DNA of 59,674 nucleotides from Bacteroidota bacterium (GTDB lineage: Bacteria; Bacteroidota; Bacteroidia; Chitinophagales; Chitinophagaceae), in the NCBI GenBank assembly GCA_013288745.1, contig JABDBG010000006.1:1-59674 (forward strand). Reading direction: 5' to 3'. Shown piece by piece: positions 17,933-26,231 of this stretch (the stretch's first letter is position 1; every line of letters begins with the position of its first letter). The translations under genes and the position numbers were made by a program. Below the pieces are notes generated by a model. That model saw nothing but the letters and a program-made list of their open reading frames with translations. It was not told the DNA's origin and made no database searches.

Positions 17933-18091
17933 ATGGGACGCGGAGATATTAAAACAAAAAAAGGGAAAATTTCTAATGGTTCATTTGGTAAATCAAGACC
18001 AGCGAAAGTTAAAAAAGCAGTAGTAGTTAAAAAAGCAGCCGTTGCAAAACCTGCCGCCGCTGAAAAAGCAGCTCCTAAGAAAAAAGCTTAA
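17933..18091 (+). CDS. Ribosomal protein THX with a long basic tail
   Basis: A 52-residue protein. The first ~23 residues (MGRGDIKTKKGKISNGSFGK, then SRP) match ribosomal protein THX, a small basic peptide that sits in the 30S head. Typical THX proteins have only about 25-35 residues; here a further ~29 residues of Lys/Ala/Val/Pro (KKAAVAKPAAAEKAAPKKKA) form a histone-H1-like tail. It lies right after the HU gene but beyond a terminator, so it is probably transcribed separately or by readthrough. No -7 match is obvious in the short gap. Confidence 0.88.
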   Translation: MGRGDIKTKKGKISNGSFGKSRPAKVKKAVVVKKAAVAKPAAAEKAAPKKKA

Positions 18092-18173
18092 GTATAATTG
18101 TTAATGGTTAATTGTTAATGATAAATGTTTAGCCGCATTTAATTAATAATTAACCATTGATCATTAATCATTA

Positions 18174-18812
18174 TTAAGGCGCCAGCCTTTCTATTTTCCA
18201 TTGCTTATTTTCTTGCAATGAATACTGTATCCTGTCATGTAAACGGCTTGGCCTTCCTTGCCAGAATTCTATTAATTGTGGCTTAACACGATAACCGCCC
18301 CAAAAATCAGGGCGCTTAGTAGGGTTATTGGCAAACTCCTTCTCGTATTTTTTTACATTATCATCTAAATCACTATGTTTAATAACCTTGCTTTGTGGAG
18401 ATGCCCACGCGCCAATACGGCTACCGGCGGGTCTTGATAAAAAATAGGTATCATTCTCTGCCGTGGTCAATTTTTCTATTATTCCTTCAATTCTTACCTG
18501 TCGTTCGAGCTCTTTCCAGAAAAAAACGAGGCAGCTTTGAGGATTTGCTGCTAATTCTGCTCCTTTATGACTTTCATAATTGGTGAAAAAGCAAAAACCC
18601 TGTTCATCATAGCCCTTTAATAGTACGATCCTGGCAGATGGTTTGCCCTGTAATGTAGCAGTGGCCAATGTCATAGCATTTACTTCATCAATATCGCTAT
18701 TAATGGCTTCATCCCACCAACTACCAAATTGTTTGATAGGGTCGGCATCAATTTCCAGTTCGCTAAGCGTTTTTAGCTTGTAATCTCTTCTTATCGATGC
18801 TATTGAACTCAT
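18174..18812 (-). CDS. pdxH: Pyridoxamine 5'-phosphate oxidase
   Basis: 212 residues, normal for PdxH. It uses FMN to oxidise pyridoxine/pyridoxamine phosphate to pyridoxal phosphate. Motifs include NAMTLATATLQGKPSARIVL, KGYDEQGFCFFTNYESHKG (FMN phosphate binding), FFWKELERQVRIEG, SRPAGSRIGAWAS and the C-terminal WGGYRVKPQLIEFWQGRPSR. It converges with the THX gene across an AT-rich imperfect inverted repeat (about 18097-18174). Confidence 0.97.
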   Translation of the reverse strand: MSSIASIRRDYKLKTLSELEIDADPIKQFGSWWDEAINSDIDEVNAMTLATATLQGKPSARIVLLKGYDEQGFCFFTNYESHKGAELAANPQSCLVFFWKELERQVRIEGIIEKLTTAENDTYFLSRPAGSRIGAWASPQSKVIKHSDLDDNVKKYEKEFANNPTKRPDFWGGYRVKPQLIEFWQGRPSRLHDRIQYSLQENKQWKIERLAP

Positions 18813-18968
18813 TTACAGGTGTTATTTTAACAAAATTCGAGTAAATAAATCACATAAAAAAGAATACAAATGATTACAAAAAGTGGTAACTTTCCCATTG
18901 GTAAGGACGACTTGCGAATATGATCTCTATTTACTAATGCAATCCATTCCTATAAAAAACTACATTCA

Positions 18969-18998
18969 GGCAACGTATATTTTAATCAGAGCGTCTTG
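18969..18998 (+). promoter_or_regulatory. ECF-type promoter of the sigma factor gene
   Basis: GGCAAC (18969-18974) and GTCTTG (18993-18998) are 18 bp apart, about 35 bp before the sigma gene's start. The GCAAC/CGTCTT layout is that of an ECF-sigma promoter, suggesting autoregulation. The same two boxes with the same spacing occur at 26266-26295. Confidence 0.6.
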
Positions 18999-19032
18999 CA
19001 TTTGAAGAGGCTCAACTGTAAACAACAGTAAA

Positions 19033-19575
19033 TTGACCGAAAATCAATTAATAAAAGCTTGCATTAAGGAAGATGCCGCCAGTCAAAAGGAGGTATTTGA
19101 CCGCTTCAGTGGACGCATGTTAACTGTCTGTCTCCGGTACGCCCGTAGTTCAGCAGATGCTGAAGATATATTGCAAGATGCCTTTATAAAAGTTTTTGAT
19201 AAAATGCACCAATTTAAATTTGAAGGCTCATTTGAGGGTTGGATAAGGAGAATTGTAGTAAATACAGCGCTAAAGAAATATTCGCTTCGTCGGTATGAAA
19301 AAGAAGTAGTTGGATATGAAATAAAAGATAAAGATGAAAGTAGTGTAGAAGCGTCGGCCTATACAGACCTTACAGCGAAAGAATTAATGGATCTGATCAA
19401 CGCATTACCGAGTGGCTACAAATTAATTTTCAATTTGTACGTTATAGAAGGGTATCAACATGATGAAATTGCTGAAATGCTAGGGATACAACCTGGAACT
19501 AGTAGAAGTCAGTTAGTAAAAGCAAGGAATATGCTACAAAAGCAAATTCTGGAGCTACAAAAAATTGCTGTATGA
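19033..19575 (+). CDS. ECF-family RNA polymerase sigma factor
   Basis: 180 residues. Sigma region 2 includes YARSSADAEDILQDAFIKVF and the -10-reading segment FEGSFEGWIRRIVVNTALK; region 4 includes ALPSGYKLIFNLYVIEGYQH and the recognition helix around IQPGTSRSQLVKARNML. The start is TTG: the frame has a stop at 19003 and no ATG in between. The next gene starts inside its stop codon (ATGA), so translation is coupled to its membrane partner, the usual arrangement for a sigma factor and its antagonist. Confidence 0.95.
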   Translation: MTENQLIKACIKEDAASQKEVFDRFSGRMLTVCLRYARSSADAEDILQDAFIKVFDKMHQFKFEGSFEGWIRRIVVNTALKKYSLRRYEKEVVGYEIKDKDESSVEASAYTDLTAKELMDLINALPSGYKLIFNLYVIEGYQHDEIAEMLGIQPGTSRSQLVKARNMLQKQILELQKIAV

Positions 19576-21266
19576 GCGATATGAAGAATTTTGATGATTT
19601 TATAAATGCCCAACTGAGCAAACATAGTTCTGAAGTGCCTTCGCGCATTTGGGATAATATTGTTGCAGAAAGGAATAAAAGAAAGCCTTCTCCTTTTTGG
19701 TTAGGCTTCTTAACGAATCGAAATATGTTTCTTTTGGCGGGCTTATTACTTGCGGGTGGTGCAGGTATCGGTATATTAAACGCACCGCCTACCAATATGG
19801 GTAATACTGCAACAATAAGTTCTGGTATTAATAATAGTAATACTATTACCAACAAATCATCTGCCAATACAAATACTACCAACAAATTATCTTCTGTTTA
19901 TAGTAACAATTATTCTAATAGCGATATATCTTCTTCCAATAATAATAGCAATAGATCATCATCTCTGTTGAATGATGAACGATCAAATACTGTTGAATCT
20001 AATACTACTGGTTCCGATAAGAATAGATTATATCATGCAACAAATAATTCTTTAGAGAATATTTCCGTTGATGCTCGTTCAAAGAGTGATAATATTTCAA
20101 AACGCAAAGCCAAAAGATATTTTATAGCCGGTGTAGAAAATATGGATGTTGTTCCGGCAAATAGTATTGAGGTACGATCAAATAATAATGATCTTGCAGC
20201 TAATAGCGCAAAGCGTGATTATAACAACACTACTAGCATCAGTAGTAACAATGATAACTATAATGATGTTGCATTTTCACCTATAGCAACAAAGCGTATC
20301 ACCCATCATCATAATGCAAGTGGATCTGCAAAAAGTTTTGTAAGCAAAACTGATAATGATGCAATAACAGATAATGATCCAATAGAAACGTCGGATGATC
20401 TGTCTTCAACAAATAACAATAATAAAATACACTTTTTCCCGCAAGGTTATTTATCAAACAGGCTAAAAGACAGTGCACAAAAAATAGCGATGCCTGAAAT
20501 TGAAATGGCAGATATCGTTACAAAACTTAATTTACCTGAATGCCCAACTGTTGAAAAAGATATTGCAGGAAATAAACAATATATCGAAGCTTATATCAGT
20601 CCTGATTATGGCATTAGAACTTTGACAGACACTTCTAAATCTCATAATTCGGCATATTTGCAACAAAGAAAACAAAGCACAGGTTTTTCTACAGCCTTTA
20701 GCGCAGGGTTTAAATATACTAAAGTGTTAAAGAGTGGCATAAGCCTGGCGGCGGGATTAAATTACAGCCAGATAAATGAAAAATTCACAGTTGCTGAAAA
20801 TATCTTTTTAATAGAAACACATTACGATAACAGGGGCAATGTAACCGGTACAGATACTATTAGCGGCAAACAATATAAAACCACGCACAATCATTACCAT
20901 AGTGTTGATGTGCCCTTGTTACTTGGATATGAAATGGGTAACGACAGGATACATATAAATGTTAATGCCGGTCCTATTATGAATATTTATAGCTGGCAAC
21001 ATGGACAGGTTTTATCGCAAGATTCAATACCTGAAAGTATTAGTTCAGGCAAAAGTTCTTCTTTAGCCGATCAATATAAAACGAATATAGGTTTGGGTAT
21101 TACAGGTGGCGTATCAGTATTCTATAAGTTGAATGATCAGTTACATATTTTTGCTGAACCTTACTTCCGCTATAATTTTGGTTCAATGAACAATAGCGAA
21201 TCACCAATACAACAGAAATATACAACGGTAGGTTTGCATCTTGGATTACGACTTGATATAAAATAA
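19572..21266 (+). CDS. Membrane protein with C-terminal outer-membrane barrel, candidate sigma regulator
   Basis: 564 residues in three parts. Residues 1-45 are cytoplasmic-looking (FDDFINAQLSKHSSEVPSRI, then WDNI), like the short heads of Bacteroidota anti-sigma proteins. A single membrane helix follows (~48-68, MFLLAGLLLAGGAGIGIL). Residues ~70-290 are a low-complexity Asn/Ser/Thr linker. The last ~220 residues resemble an OMP beta-barrel (FSTAFSAGFKYTKVLKSGIS, VPLLLGYEMGN, YTTVGLHLGLRLDIK at the end). Its 4-bp overlap with the ECF sigma gene argues for a regulatory pair. If the helix is in the inner membrane and the barrel in the outer membrane, one chain would cross the whole envelope. 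The anti-sigma role is inferred. Confidence 0.7.
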   Translation: MSDMKNFDDFINAQLSKHSSEVPSRIWDNIVAERNKRKPSPFWLGFLTNRNMFLLAGLLLAGGAGIGILNAPPTNMGNTATISSGINNSNTITNKSSANTNTTNKLSSVYSNNYSNSDISSSNNNSNRSSSLLNDERSNTVESNTTGSDKNRLYHATNNSLENISVDARSKSDNISKRKAKRYFIAGVENMDVVPANSIEVRSNNNDLAANSAKRDYNNTTSISSNNDNYNDVAFSPIATKRITHHHNASGSAKSFVSKTDNDAITDNDPIETSDDLSSTNNNNKIHFFPQGYLSNRLKDSAQKIAMPEIEMADIVTKLNLPECPTVEKDIAGNKQYIEAYISPDYGIRTLTDTSKSHNSAYLQQRKQSTGFSTAFSAGFKYTKVLKSGISLAAGLNYSQINEKFTVAENIFLIETHYDNRGNVTGTDTISGKQYKTTHNHYHSVDVPLLLGYEMGNDRIHINVNAGPIMNIYSWQHGQVLSQDSIPESISSGKSSSLADQYKTNIGLGITGGVSVFYKLNDQLHIFAEPYFRYNFGSMNNSESPIQQKYTTVGLHLGLRLDIK

Positions 21267-21310
21267 TATAGAACAGTATTTGTAAATACAATTGCTTGCT
21301 ATTAAAAATA

Positions 21311-21345
21311 AAAAAAACAGCTTCAAAATTTGAAGCTGTTTTTTT
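21311..21345. terminator. Bidirectional terminator between the barrel gene and pyrH
   Basis: A perfect palindrome AACAGCTTCAAA/TTTGAAGCTGTT flanked by an A-run and a T-run lies between the converging genes and would terminate both. Confidence 0.88.
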
Positions 21346-21360
21346 ATAAGTAGTGTAAGA

Positions 21361-22074
21361 TTATCCTTTTACCAATGTTCCAACCTTTTCGCCTGTTACA
21401 ACTTTTAGTAAATTGCCAGGTTCATTCATGTTAAATACAATGATAGGCAATTCATTTTCCATGCAAAGTGTAAAGGCTGTCATATCCATTACTTTTAAAT
21501 TTTTGCTGATGCAATCTGCAAAAGTAATAGTCTCGAATTTTGTAGCTGTTGGGTCTTTTTCAGGGTCTGCCGTATAAATGCCATCGACCCTTGTGCCTTT
21601 TAATATTACATCTGCTTTAATTTCAATAGCCCTTAATGAACCTGCAGTATCTGTGGTAAAATAAGGGTTGCCCGTACCGGCACCGAATATTACTACTCTT
21701 CCTTTTTCTACGTGACGTATGGCTCTTCTGCGGATATAGGGCTCAGCTATCTGTTCCATTTTAATAGCACTTTGTAAACGGGTATAAACGCCCGCCTTCT
21801 CTAAACCACTTTGCAAAGCCATTCCATTGATTACTGTTGCCAACATACCCATATAATCACCCTGTGCTCTTTCAATGCCTGTTTCAGCTTCATTCATTCC
21901 ACGGTAAATATTTCCTCCTCCTATTACGATTGCTACCTGAACGCCCAGTTGTACTATTTGCTTAATATCTTGCGCGTATTTAGCGATCACTTCAGAATCT
22001 AACCCAAAATTTTTATCTCCCATTAAAGATTCACCTGACAACTTAAGTAAAATTCTTCTGTATTTTGGTAGCAT
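21361..22074 (-). CDS. pyrH: UMP kinase
   Basis: 237 residues, an amino-acid-kinase-fold UMP kinase that phosphorylates UMP to UDP in pyrimidine synthesis. Motifs: [11 protein letters not shown] (phosphate loop), [42 protein letters not shown] and [13 protein letters not shown]. It follows tsf, the common tsf-pyrH order, but a terminator lies between them. A -7 variant TATCTTCG (minus strand, 22114-22121) about 40 bp upstream could drive it separately. Confidence 0.97.
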   Translation of the reverse strand: MLPKYRRILLKLSGESLMGDKNFGLDSEVIAKYAQDIKQIVQLGVQVAIVIGGGNIYRGMNEAETGIERAQGDYMGMLATVINGMALQSGLEKAGVYTRLQSAIKMEQIAEPYIRRRAIRHVEKGRVVIFGAGTGNPYFTTDTAGSLRAIEIKADVILKGTRVDGIYTADPEKDPTATKFETITFADCISKNLKVMDMTAFTLCMENELPIIVFNMNEPGNLLKVVTGEKVGTLVKG

Positions 22075-22167
22075 AGCTAGATTATGATTTGATATGAATA
22101 GTAATTCCGTTTGCGAAGATATATTTTTATAGTTGTAAAAATTGCAGGAGTTTTAAAGGTAGCCCAC

Positions 22168-22201
22168 AAAAAAGGCCGTCCTTTTGAGACAGCCTTTTTT
22201 T
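22168..22201 (-). terminator. Terminator after tsf
   Basis: The stem AAAAAAGGC-C-GTC/GAC-A-GCCTTTTTT, with one mismatch, lies just after the tsf stop on the minus strand and should separate tsf from pyrH. Confidence 0.78.
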
Positions 22202-22218
22202 ATCAAATTGAATATATT

Positions 22219-23043
22219 TTAGCCTAATGCTACTCTTTTGAATTCAGTAACTTTCAGGTCAGCATCAACACTTTTCAAGAAATCGCTTACTGATTTAGTA
22301 GCGTCCTTTACAAATGGCTGCGCCAATAATGTATTGTCTTTAAAGAATTTATTGATCTTACCCACGGCAATTTTTTCAGCCATTTCAGCTGGTTTACCTT
22401 CTGCTTTAATTTGTTCGATAGCTATATCTTTTTCTCTTGCGATCATTTCAGGAGAGATAGCACTTTCATCAACGGCTAAAGGATTCATTGCAGCAATTTG
22501 CATCGCTACATCTTTACCTGCATCACCTGCTGCTTTAGTAAAGCCTACTAAAACACCCATACGGTTTTGGCCATGAATATAAGAAGCTACATAAGGTGCT
22601 TCCACTCTTTCAAATTTAGAGATCTCGATCTTTTCACCGATAGCAGCTAATTTATCATTGATAAGGTCAGCTACCTTTTTACCGCCGATAGATACCGCGT
22701 TCAGTTCTTCTGCGCTCTTTACATTATTTGAAATAGCCGCATCAGCAATTGATTGTGCAAAAGTTACGAACTCTGCATTCTTGCTAACGAAATCAGTTTC
22801 GCAGCTGATACAAACGATCATACCTGTTTTATTATCTGCAGTTGTTTTAGCTAGGATAACACCTTCTTTTGCTTCCCTGTCGCTACGTTTAGCTGCTACT
22901 TTTTGGCCGTGTTTACGTAACCAATCGATTGCTGCTTCAAAATCACCATTGCTTTCTGTTAATGCTTTACGACAATCTAACATACCTGCACCTGTTGCCT
23001 GGCGTAATTTATTGATGTCTGCTGCTGTTATTGTTGCACTCAT
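22219..23043 (-). CDS. tsf: Elongation factor Ts
   Basis: 274 residues. It recycles EF-Tu by exchanging GDP for GTP. The N-terminal UBA-like module carries KLRQATGAGMLDCRKAL, followed by DWLRKHGQKVAAK, the core SCETDFVSKN, and the dimerisation/coiled-coil part ending DFLKSVDADLKVTEFKRVAL. Second of the rpsB-tsf pair; the genes are 93 bp apart and probably share a transcript. Confidence 0.97.
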   Translation of the reverse strand: MSATITAADINKLRQATGAGMLDCRKALTESNGDFEAAIDWLRKHGQKVAAKRSDREAKEGVILAKTTADNKTGMIVCISCETDFVSKNAEFVTFAQSIADAAISNNVKSAEELNAVSIGGKKVADLINDKLAAIGEKIEISKFERVEAPYVASYIHGQNRMGVLVGFTKAAGDAGKDVAMQIAAMNPLAVDESAISPEMIAREKDIAIEQIKAEGKPAEMAEKIAVGKINKFFKDNTLLAQPFVKDATKSVSDFLKSVDADLKVTEFKRVALG

Positions 23044-23136
23044 AATAATAATTAATAATTAAAAATTAATAGAAAAGGAAAATGCAAAGTATATTATCTC
23101 TTTGCATTTTCTTATTAGTTATTGAAAATTTGAAAA

Positions 23137-24033
23137 TTATCTTGGACCTGCGCCTGGACCACCCGGTCTTCTAGCACCGCCGCCTGCACCAGGACCAGCT
23201 ACACGACGTTTAGTTGGAGCGGCACCTTTTGTTCTTTTGCCTCTGTCATCACCTTCACCAACTTTTTGTTCAAAGCGGGCAGCTTTTGCTTCCGGGCTTT
23301 CTTCTATATCGCTGGCACTGTCATCTTCGTCTTTCTCAGCCTGGCGTTCAGCCAAACCTTCAGCGATTGCTGCAGTAATATAATTTACGATAATAGCGAT
23401 CGATTTAGTAGCATCATCATTTGCAGGGATCGCAAACTCAACTTTGTTAGGATCACAGTTAGTATCAACCATACCAAATGTTGTAATGCCTAAACGTTTA
23501 GCTTCTGCTAAAGCGATGTGTTCGTGACCGATATCTACTAAAAATAATGCTGCTGGTACGCGGCTGATTTGCGCGATACCACCTAACACTTTTTCCATTT
23601 TATCCTTATCACGTGTTAATGTTAACCTTTCTTTTTTGGTTAAGTTATCAATGCTGCCGTCATTCAACATTTTTTCGATGCTCTGCATTTTCTTAACGCT
23701 TTTACGAACTGTGTTGAAGTTAGTCAACATGCCACCTAACCAACGTTCTGTAACGAATGGCATATTGATCTTTTGAGCACAATCAGCAACGATTTCTTTC
23801 GCTTGCTTTTTTGTAGCTACAAACATTATCTTTTTACCACTCTTAGCGATTGACTTCAAAGCAGCAGCAGTTTCTTGCAAACCTTCTACTGTTTTGTTTA
23901 GATCGATAATGTGAATACCTTTTTTCTCAGCAAAAATGTAAGGCAACATTTTTGGGTTCCATTTTTTTCTAAGATGTCCAAAATGTACGCCTGCTTCAAG
24001 AAGTTGCTGTTGTAAGGAAGTATTATTTTCCAT
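23137..24033 (-). CDS. rpsB: 30S ribosomal protein S2 with extended tail
   Basis: 298 residues; most S2 proteins have about 230-260. The core is intact: LLEAGVHFGHLRKKWNPKM, YIFAEKKGIHIIDL, RWLGGMLTNF, PAALFLVDIGHEHIA and GMVDTNCDPNKVEFAIPAND. After ~230 residues comes an acidic patch (EKDEDDSASDIEESPEAK) and then a basic Gly/Pro/Arg tail (KRRVAGPGAGGGARRPGGPG). The tail is probably disordered and may touch RNA. Preceded by a hairpin-bearing spacer after rpsI. Confidence 0.96.
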   Translation of the reverse strand: MENNTSLQQQLLEAGVHFGHLRKKWNPKMLPYIFAEKKGIHIIDLNKTVEGLQETAAALKSIAKSGKKIMFVATKKQAKEIVADCAQKINMPFVTERWLGGMLTNFNTVRKSVKKMQSIEKMLNDGSIDNLTKKERLTLTRDKDKMEKVLGGIAQISRVPAALFLVDIGHEHIALAEAKRLGITTFGMVDTNCDPNKVEFAIPANDDATKSIAIIVNYITAAIAEGLAERQAEKDEDDSASDIEESPEAKAARFEQKVGEGDDRGKRTKGAAPTKRRVAGPGAGGGARRPGGPGAGPR

Positions 24034-24070
24034 TGTATTTTTTTAAAAAGTGTTTTAAATTAATTGTATC

Positions 24071-24113
24071 AAGTATCAAGACGTAAGTATTAAGAAATAA
24101 ATTCTTGATACTT
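24071..24113. repeat. Inverted repeat between rpsI and rpsB
   Basis: AAGTATCAAG (24071-24080) is complementary to CTTGATACTT (24104-24113), with a 23-nt loop. It lies in the rpsB leader. The AGTATCAAGA core recurs at 36701-36710. It could be an S2 leader hairpin or a dispersed repeat. Confidence 0.55.
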
Positions 24114-24128
24114 GCTACTAAGTACCTA

Positions 24129-24518
24129 CTACCTTTTGCTAAACTGGAAGCTTTTTCTTGCTTTCTTAAGACCTGGTTTTTTACGCTCAACAGAACGAGG
24201 ATCTCTTTTTAGTAAGCCTGCAGCTTTTAATGCCGGACGATATTCTGGATTTACTTCCAAAAGAACGCGGGCAATACCTAATTTAATAGCTTCTGCCTGT
24301 CCTTTAATACCACCACCTTTTGCATTTACTACGATATCAAATTTATCAGCAACTTCAACTGTTTTGAAAGGAGCTTCAACTTGATTTTGTAAATAAACCA
24401 ATGAAAAGTAGTCTTTATAATCTTTACCGTTAATGGTGATCTTACCTTCTCCCTTGCTTAAGAAAACACGGGTTACAGCTTCTTTACGACGACCAACGGC
24501 ATTTTTTTGTTTTTCCAT
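24129..24518 (-). CDS. rpsI: 30S ribosomal protein S9
   Basis: 129 residues. Starts with NAVGRRKEAVTRVFLSKG and ends with the conserved basic tail KKPGLKKARKSFQFSKR, whose last residues reach the P-site tRNA. Eleven bp after rplM in the standard rplM-rpsI order. Confidence 0.98.
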   Translation of the reverse strand: MEKQKNAVGRRKEAVTRVFLSKGEGKITINGKDYKDYFSLVYLQNQVEAPFKTVEVADKFDIVVNAKGGGIKGQAEAIKLGIARVLLEVNPEYRPALKAAGLLKRDPRSVERKKPGLKKARKSFQFSKR

Positions 24519-24529
24519 TATTTGTATAA

Positions 24530-24973
24530 TTAGAAAGTGAATGTTTGAGGTTTTTGTGCTGCATGAGGATGATTTGCTCCTGCGTACACGAATAATTTTT
24601 TATACATCTTACGGCCAAGACGATTTTTTGGCAACATACCTTTAACAGCTCTTTCAACAAGAACTTCGGGCCTGCGCTTTTGTAGATCTTTAGCAACTTC
24701 TTCTTTACGTCCGCCTGGATGACCGGTGTAAGTATCGTAGATTTTGTCGTCCATCTTATTACCTGTTAATTTCATTTTTTCGCAATTAATTACGACAACG
24801 AAATCTCCGCAATCAACGTGTGGAGTGTAATAAGCTTTGTTCTTACCGCGAAGAACAGCTGCAATTTTAGAACAGATGCGTCCAACGGTTTGATTAGTAC
24901 CATCAACAACGTACCAGTTGTGAGTAACGGTAGCCTCGTTCGCATGTTTAGTGGTGAAATGTAGTTTACTCAT
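24530..24973 (-). CDS. rplM: 50S ribosomal protein L13
   Basis: 147 residues. Contains NWYVVDGTNQTVGRICSKIA, YTPHVDCGDFVVVINCEK, KIYDTYTGHPGG and VKGMLPKNRLGRKMYKKL, all typical of L13. First gene of the rplM-rpsI(-rpsB-tsf) run, with a promoter and a small leader hairpin directly upstream. Confidence 0.98.
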   Translation of the reverse strand: MSKLHFTTKHANEATVTHNWYVVDGTNQTVGRICSKIAAVLRGKNKAYYTPHVDCGDFVVVINCEKMKLTGNKMDDKIYDTYTGHPGGRKEEVAKDLQKRRPEVLVERAVKGMLPKNRLGRKMYKKLFVYAGANHPHAAQKPQTFTF

Positions 24974-24995
24974 TGTATTATTGTTTTAAATGATT

Positions 24996-25036
24996 ACACC
25001 GCTATCCCGGTGTTTTTTAAATGGACGGCGAAGGTA
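24996..25036 (-). promoter_or_regulatory. rplM promoter and leader hairpin
   Basis: On the minus strand TACCTTCG (25029-25036), a variant of TAnnTTTG, is followed by a leader with the hairpin ACACCG/CGGTGT (24996-25001 with 25008-25013), about 22 bp before the rplM start. The hairpin is a plausible site for autogenous control by L13 or S9, but no match to a described leader was made. Confidence 0.45.
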
Positions 25037-25166
25037 GCACGATATCGCTGTCTTTTCCAAGAAAAACGGCAACTATTTTTTATCACACCTTTATAATTAA
25101 CTGATTATCAATAAAAAATTTGATATAAATTATTAACTTGTATCTGAAATGCCCTACAATCAATAA

Positions 25167-25192
25167 AAAAGCAGCCAATTGCGGCTGCTTTT
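25167..25192 (-). terminator. Terminator after the transketolase subunit gene
   Basis: The stem AAAAGCAGCC/GGCTGCTTTT with loop AATTGC lies 20-45 bp after the stop on the minus strand. Confidence 0.85.
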
Positions 25193-25213
25193 AAGTATAA
25201 TTAGGTTAAAATA

Positions 25214-26050
25214 TTAGTAATCTCCTAAAGTTTCGGGTAATTGATCTAATGCGCTTTTTAATTGTGCATCACTTGGTGCCGTTCCGTGCCATTCGTGATG
25301 GCCTTCCATAAAATCAACGCCTTGTCCCATTACTGTTTTCATTAAGATAACAATTGGCTTTCCTTTACCTACAAGGGTTTTAGCGTGTTCCAATGTACTT
25401 ACGATAGCGTCGATATCATTTCCTTTTTCAAGAATGATCACTTCCCAGCCAAAAGCTAAAAACTTAGCAGGAAGATCGTGTAAACTCATAACATCATCAG
25501 TAGTACCGTCGATTTGCTGTCCGTTCCAATCGATCGTAGAGATCAAATTATCGACTTTATGATGCGCTGCGAACATGATACCTTCCCAGTTTTGCCCTTC
25601 ATCTAATTCACCGTCACCGTGTAGAGAAAAGACCAGGTTCGTGTCCTTATTTAGCTTTTTAGCCATGGCAGCACCAATTGCTACGCTAAACCCTTGTCCT
25701 AATGAACCACTAGCCATACGTATACCCGGCAAATGTTCGTGGGTGGTAGGGTGACCCTGTAGACGGCTATTTAATTTTCTAAATGTGCTTAATTCTTTTA
25801 CCGGAAAATATCCAGTACGTGCCAATACGCTATAAAATACCGGAGAAATATGCCCATTGCTTAAAAAGAAGGCATCTTCACCTTTTGCATCCATGTCAAA
25901 TCCCGGCTTACGGTTCATTATTTTGAAGTAAAGTGCCACAAAAAAATCAGTACAACCTAGCGACCCTCCCGGATGCCCACTTTGTACTGCGTGTACCATT
26001 CTTAAAATATCCCTGCGTACCTGAATTGCTGTATCCTTTAAATTAACCAT
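25214..26050 (-). CDS. Transketolase, N-terminal subunit
   Basis: 278 residues forming the thiamine-diphosphate-binding half of transketolase: QSGHPGGSLGCTDFFVALYF, the catalytic-histidine region LQGHPTTHEHLPGIRMASGS, and the TPP motif GDGELDEGQNWEGIMFAAHH. A full transketolase has about 660 residues; the C-terminal half must be encoded elsewhere, because a terminator follows this gene. An upstream ATG at 26071 is part of the open frame, but the -7 element at 26069-26076 overlaps it, so the start at 26050 (MVNLKDTAIQ) is preferred. Confidence 0.92.
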   Translation of the reverse strand: MVNLKDTAIQVRRDILRMVHAVQSGHPGGSLGCTDFFVALYFKIMNRKPGFDMDAKGEDAFFLSNGHISPVFYSVLARTGYFPVKELSTFRKLNSRLQGHPTTHEHLPGIRMASGSLGQGFSVAIGAAMAKKLNKDTNLVFSLHGDGELDEGQNWEGIMFAAHHKVDNLISTIDWNGQQIDGTTDDVMSLHDLPAKFLAFGWEVIILEKGNDIDAIVSTLEHAKTLVGKGKPIVILMKTVMGQGVDFMEGHHEWHGTAPSDAQLKSALDQLPETLGDY

Positions 26051-26068
26051 GTTTTTATTTCTAGGCTG

Positions 26069-26076
26069 CAAACCTA
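26069..26076 (-). promoter_or_regulatory. -7 promoter element for the transketolase subunit
   Basis: TAGGTTTG on the minus strand matches TAnnTTTG. Transcription would start near 26061, about 11 nt before the ATG at 26050, which decides the start codon. Confidence 0.6.
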
Positions 26077-26231
26077 CTTCAAATCAAAACAATTACCATG
26101 CAGATGCCAATAAAAAATAAAATTAACCGTTTATATAATGTGGCGTAAACTATTGTAACTCTAACTATTATTTATTATCTTGTGTCACGTATTTTTACGT
26201 ACATATGATACCCATTTAGTTTTTAATAGAG

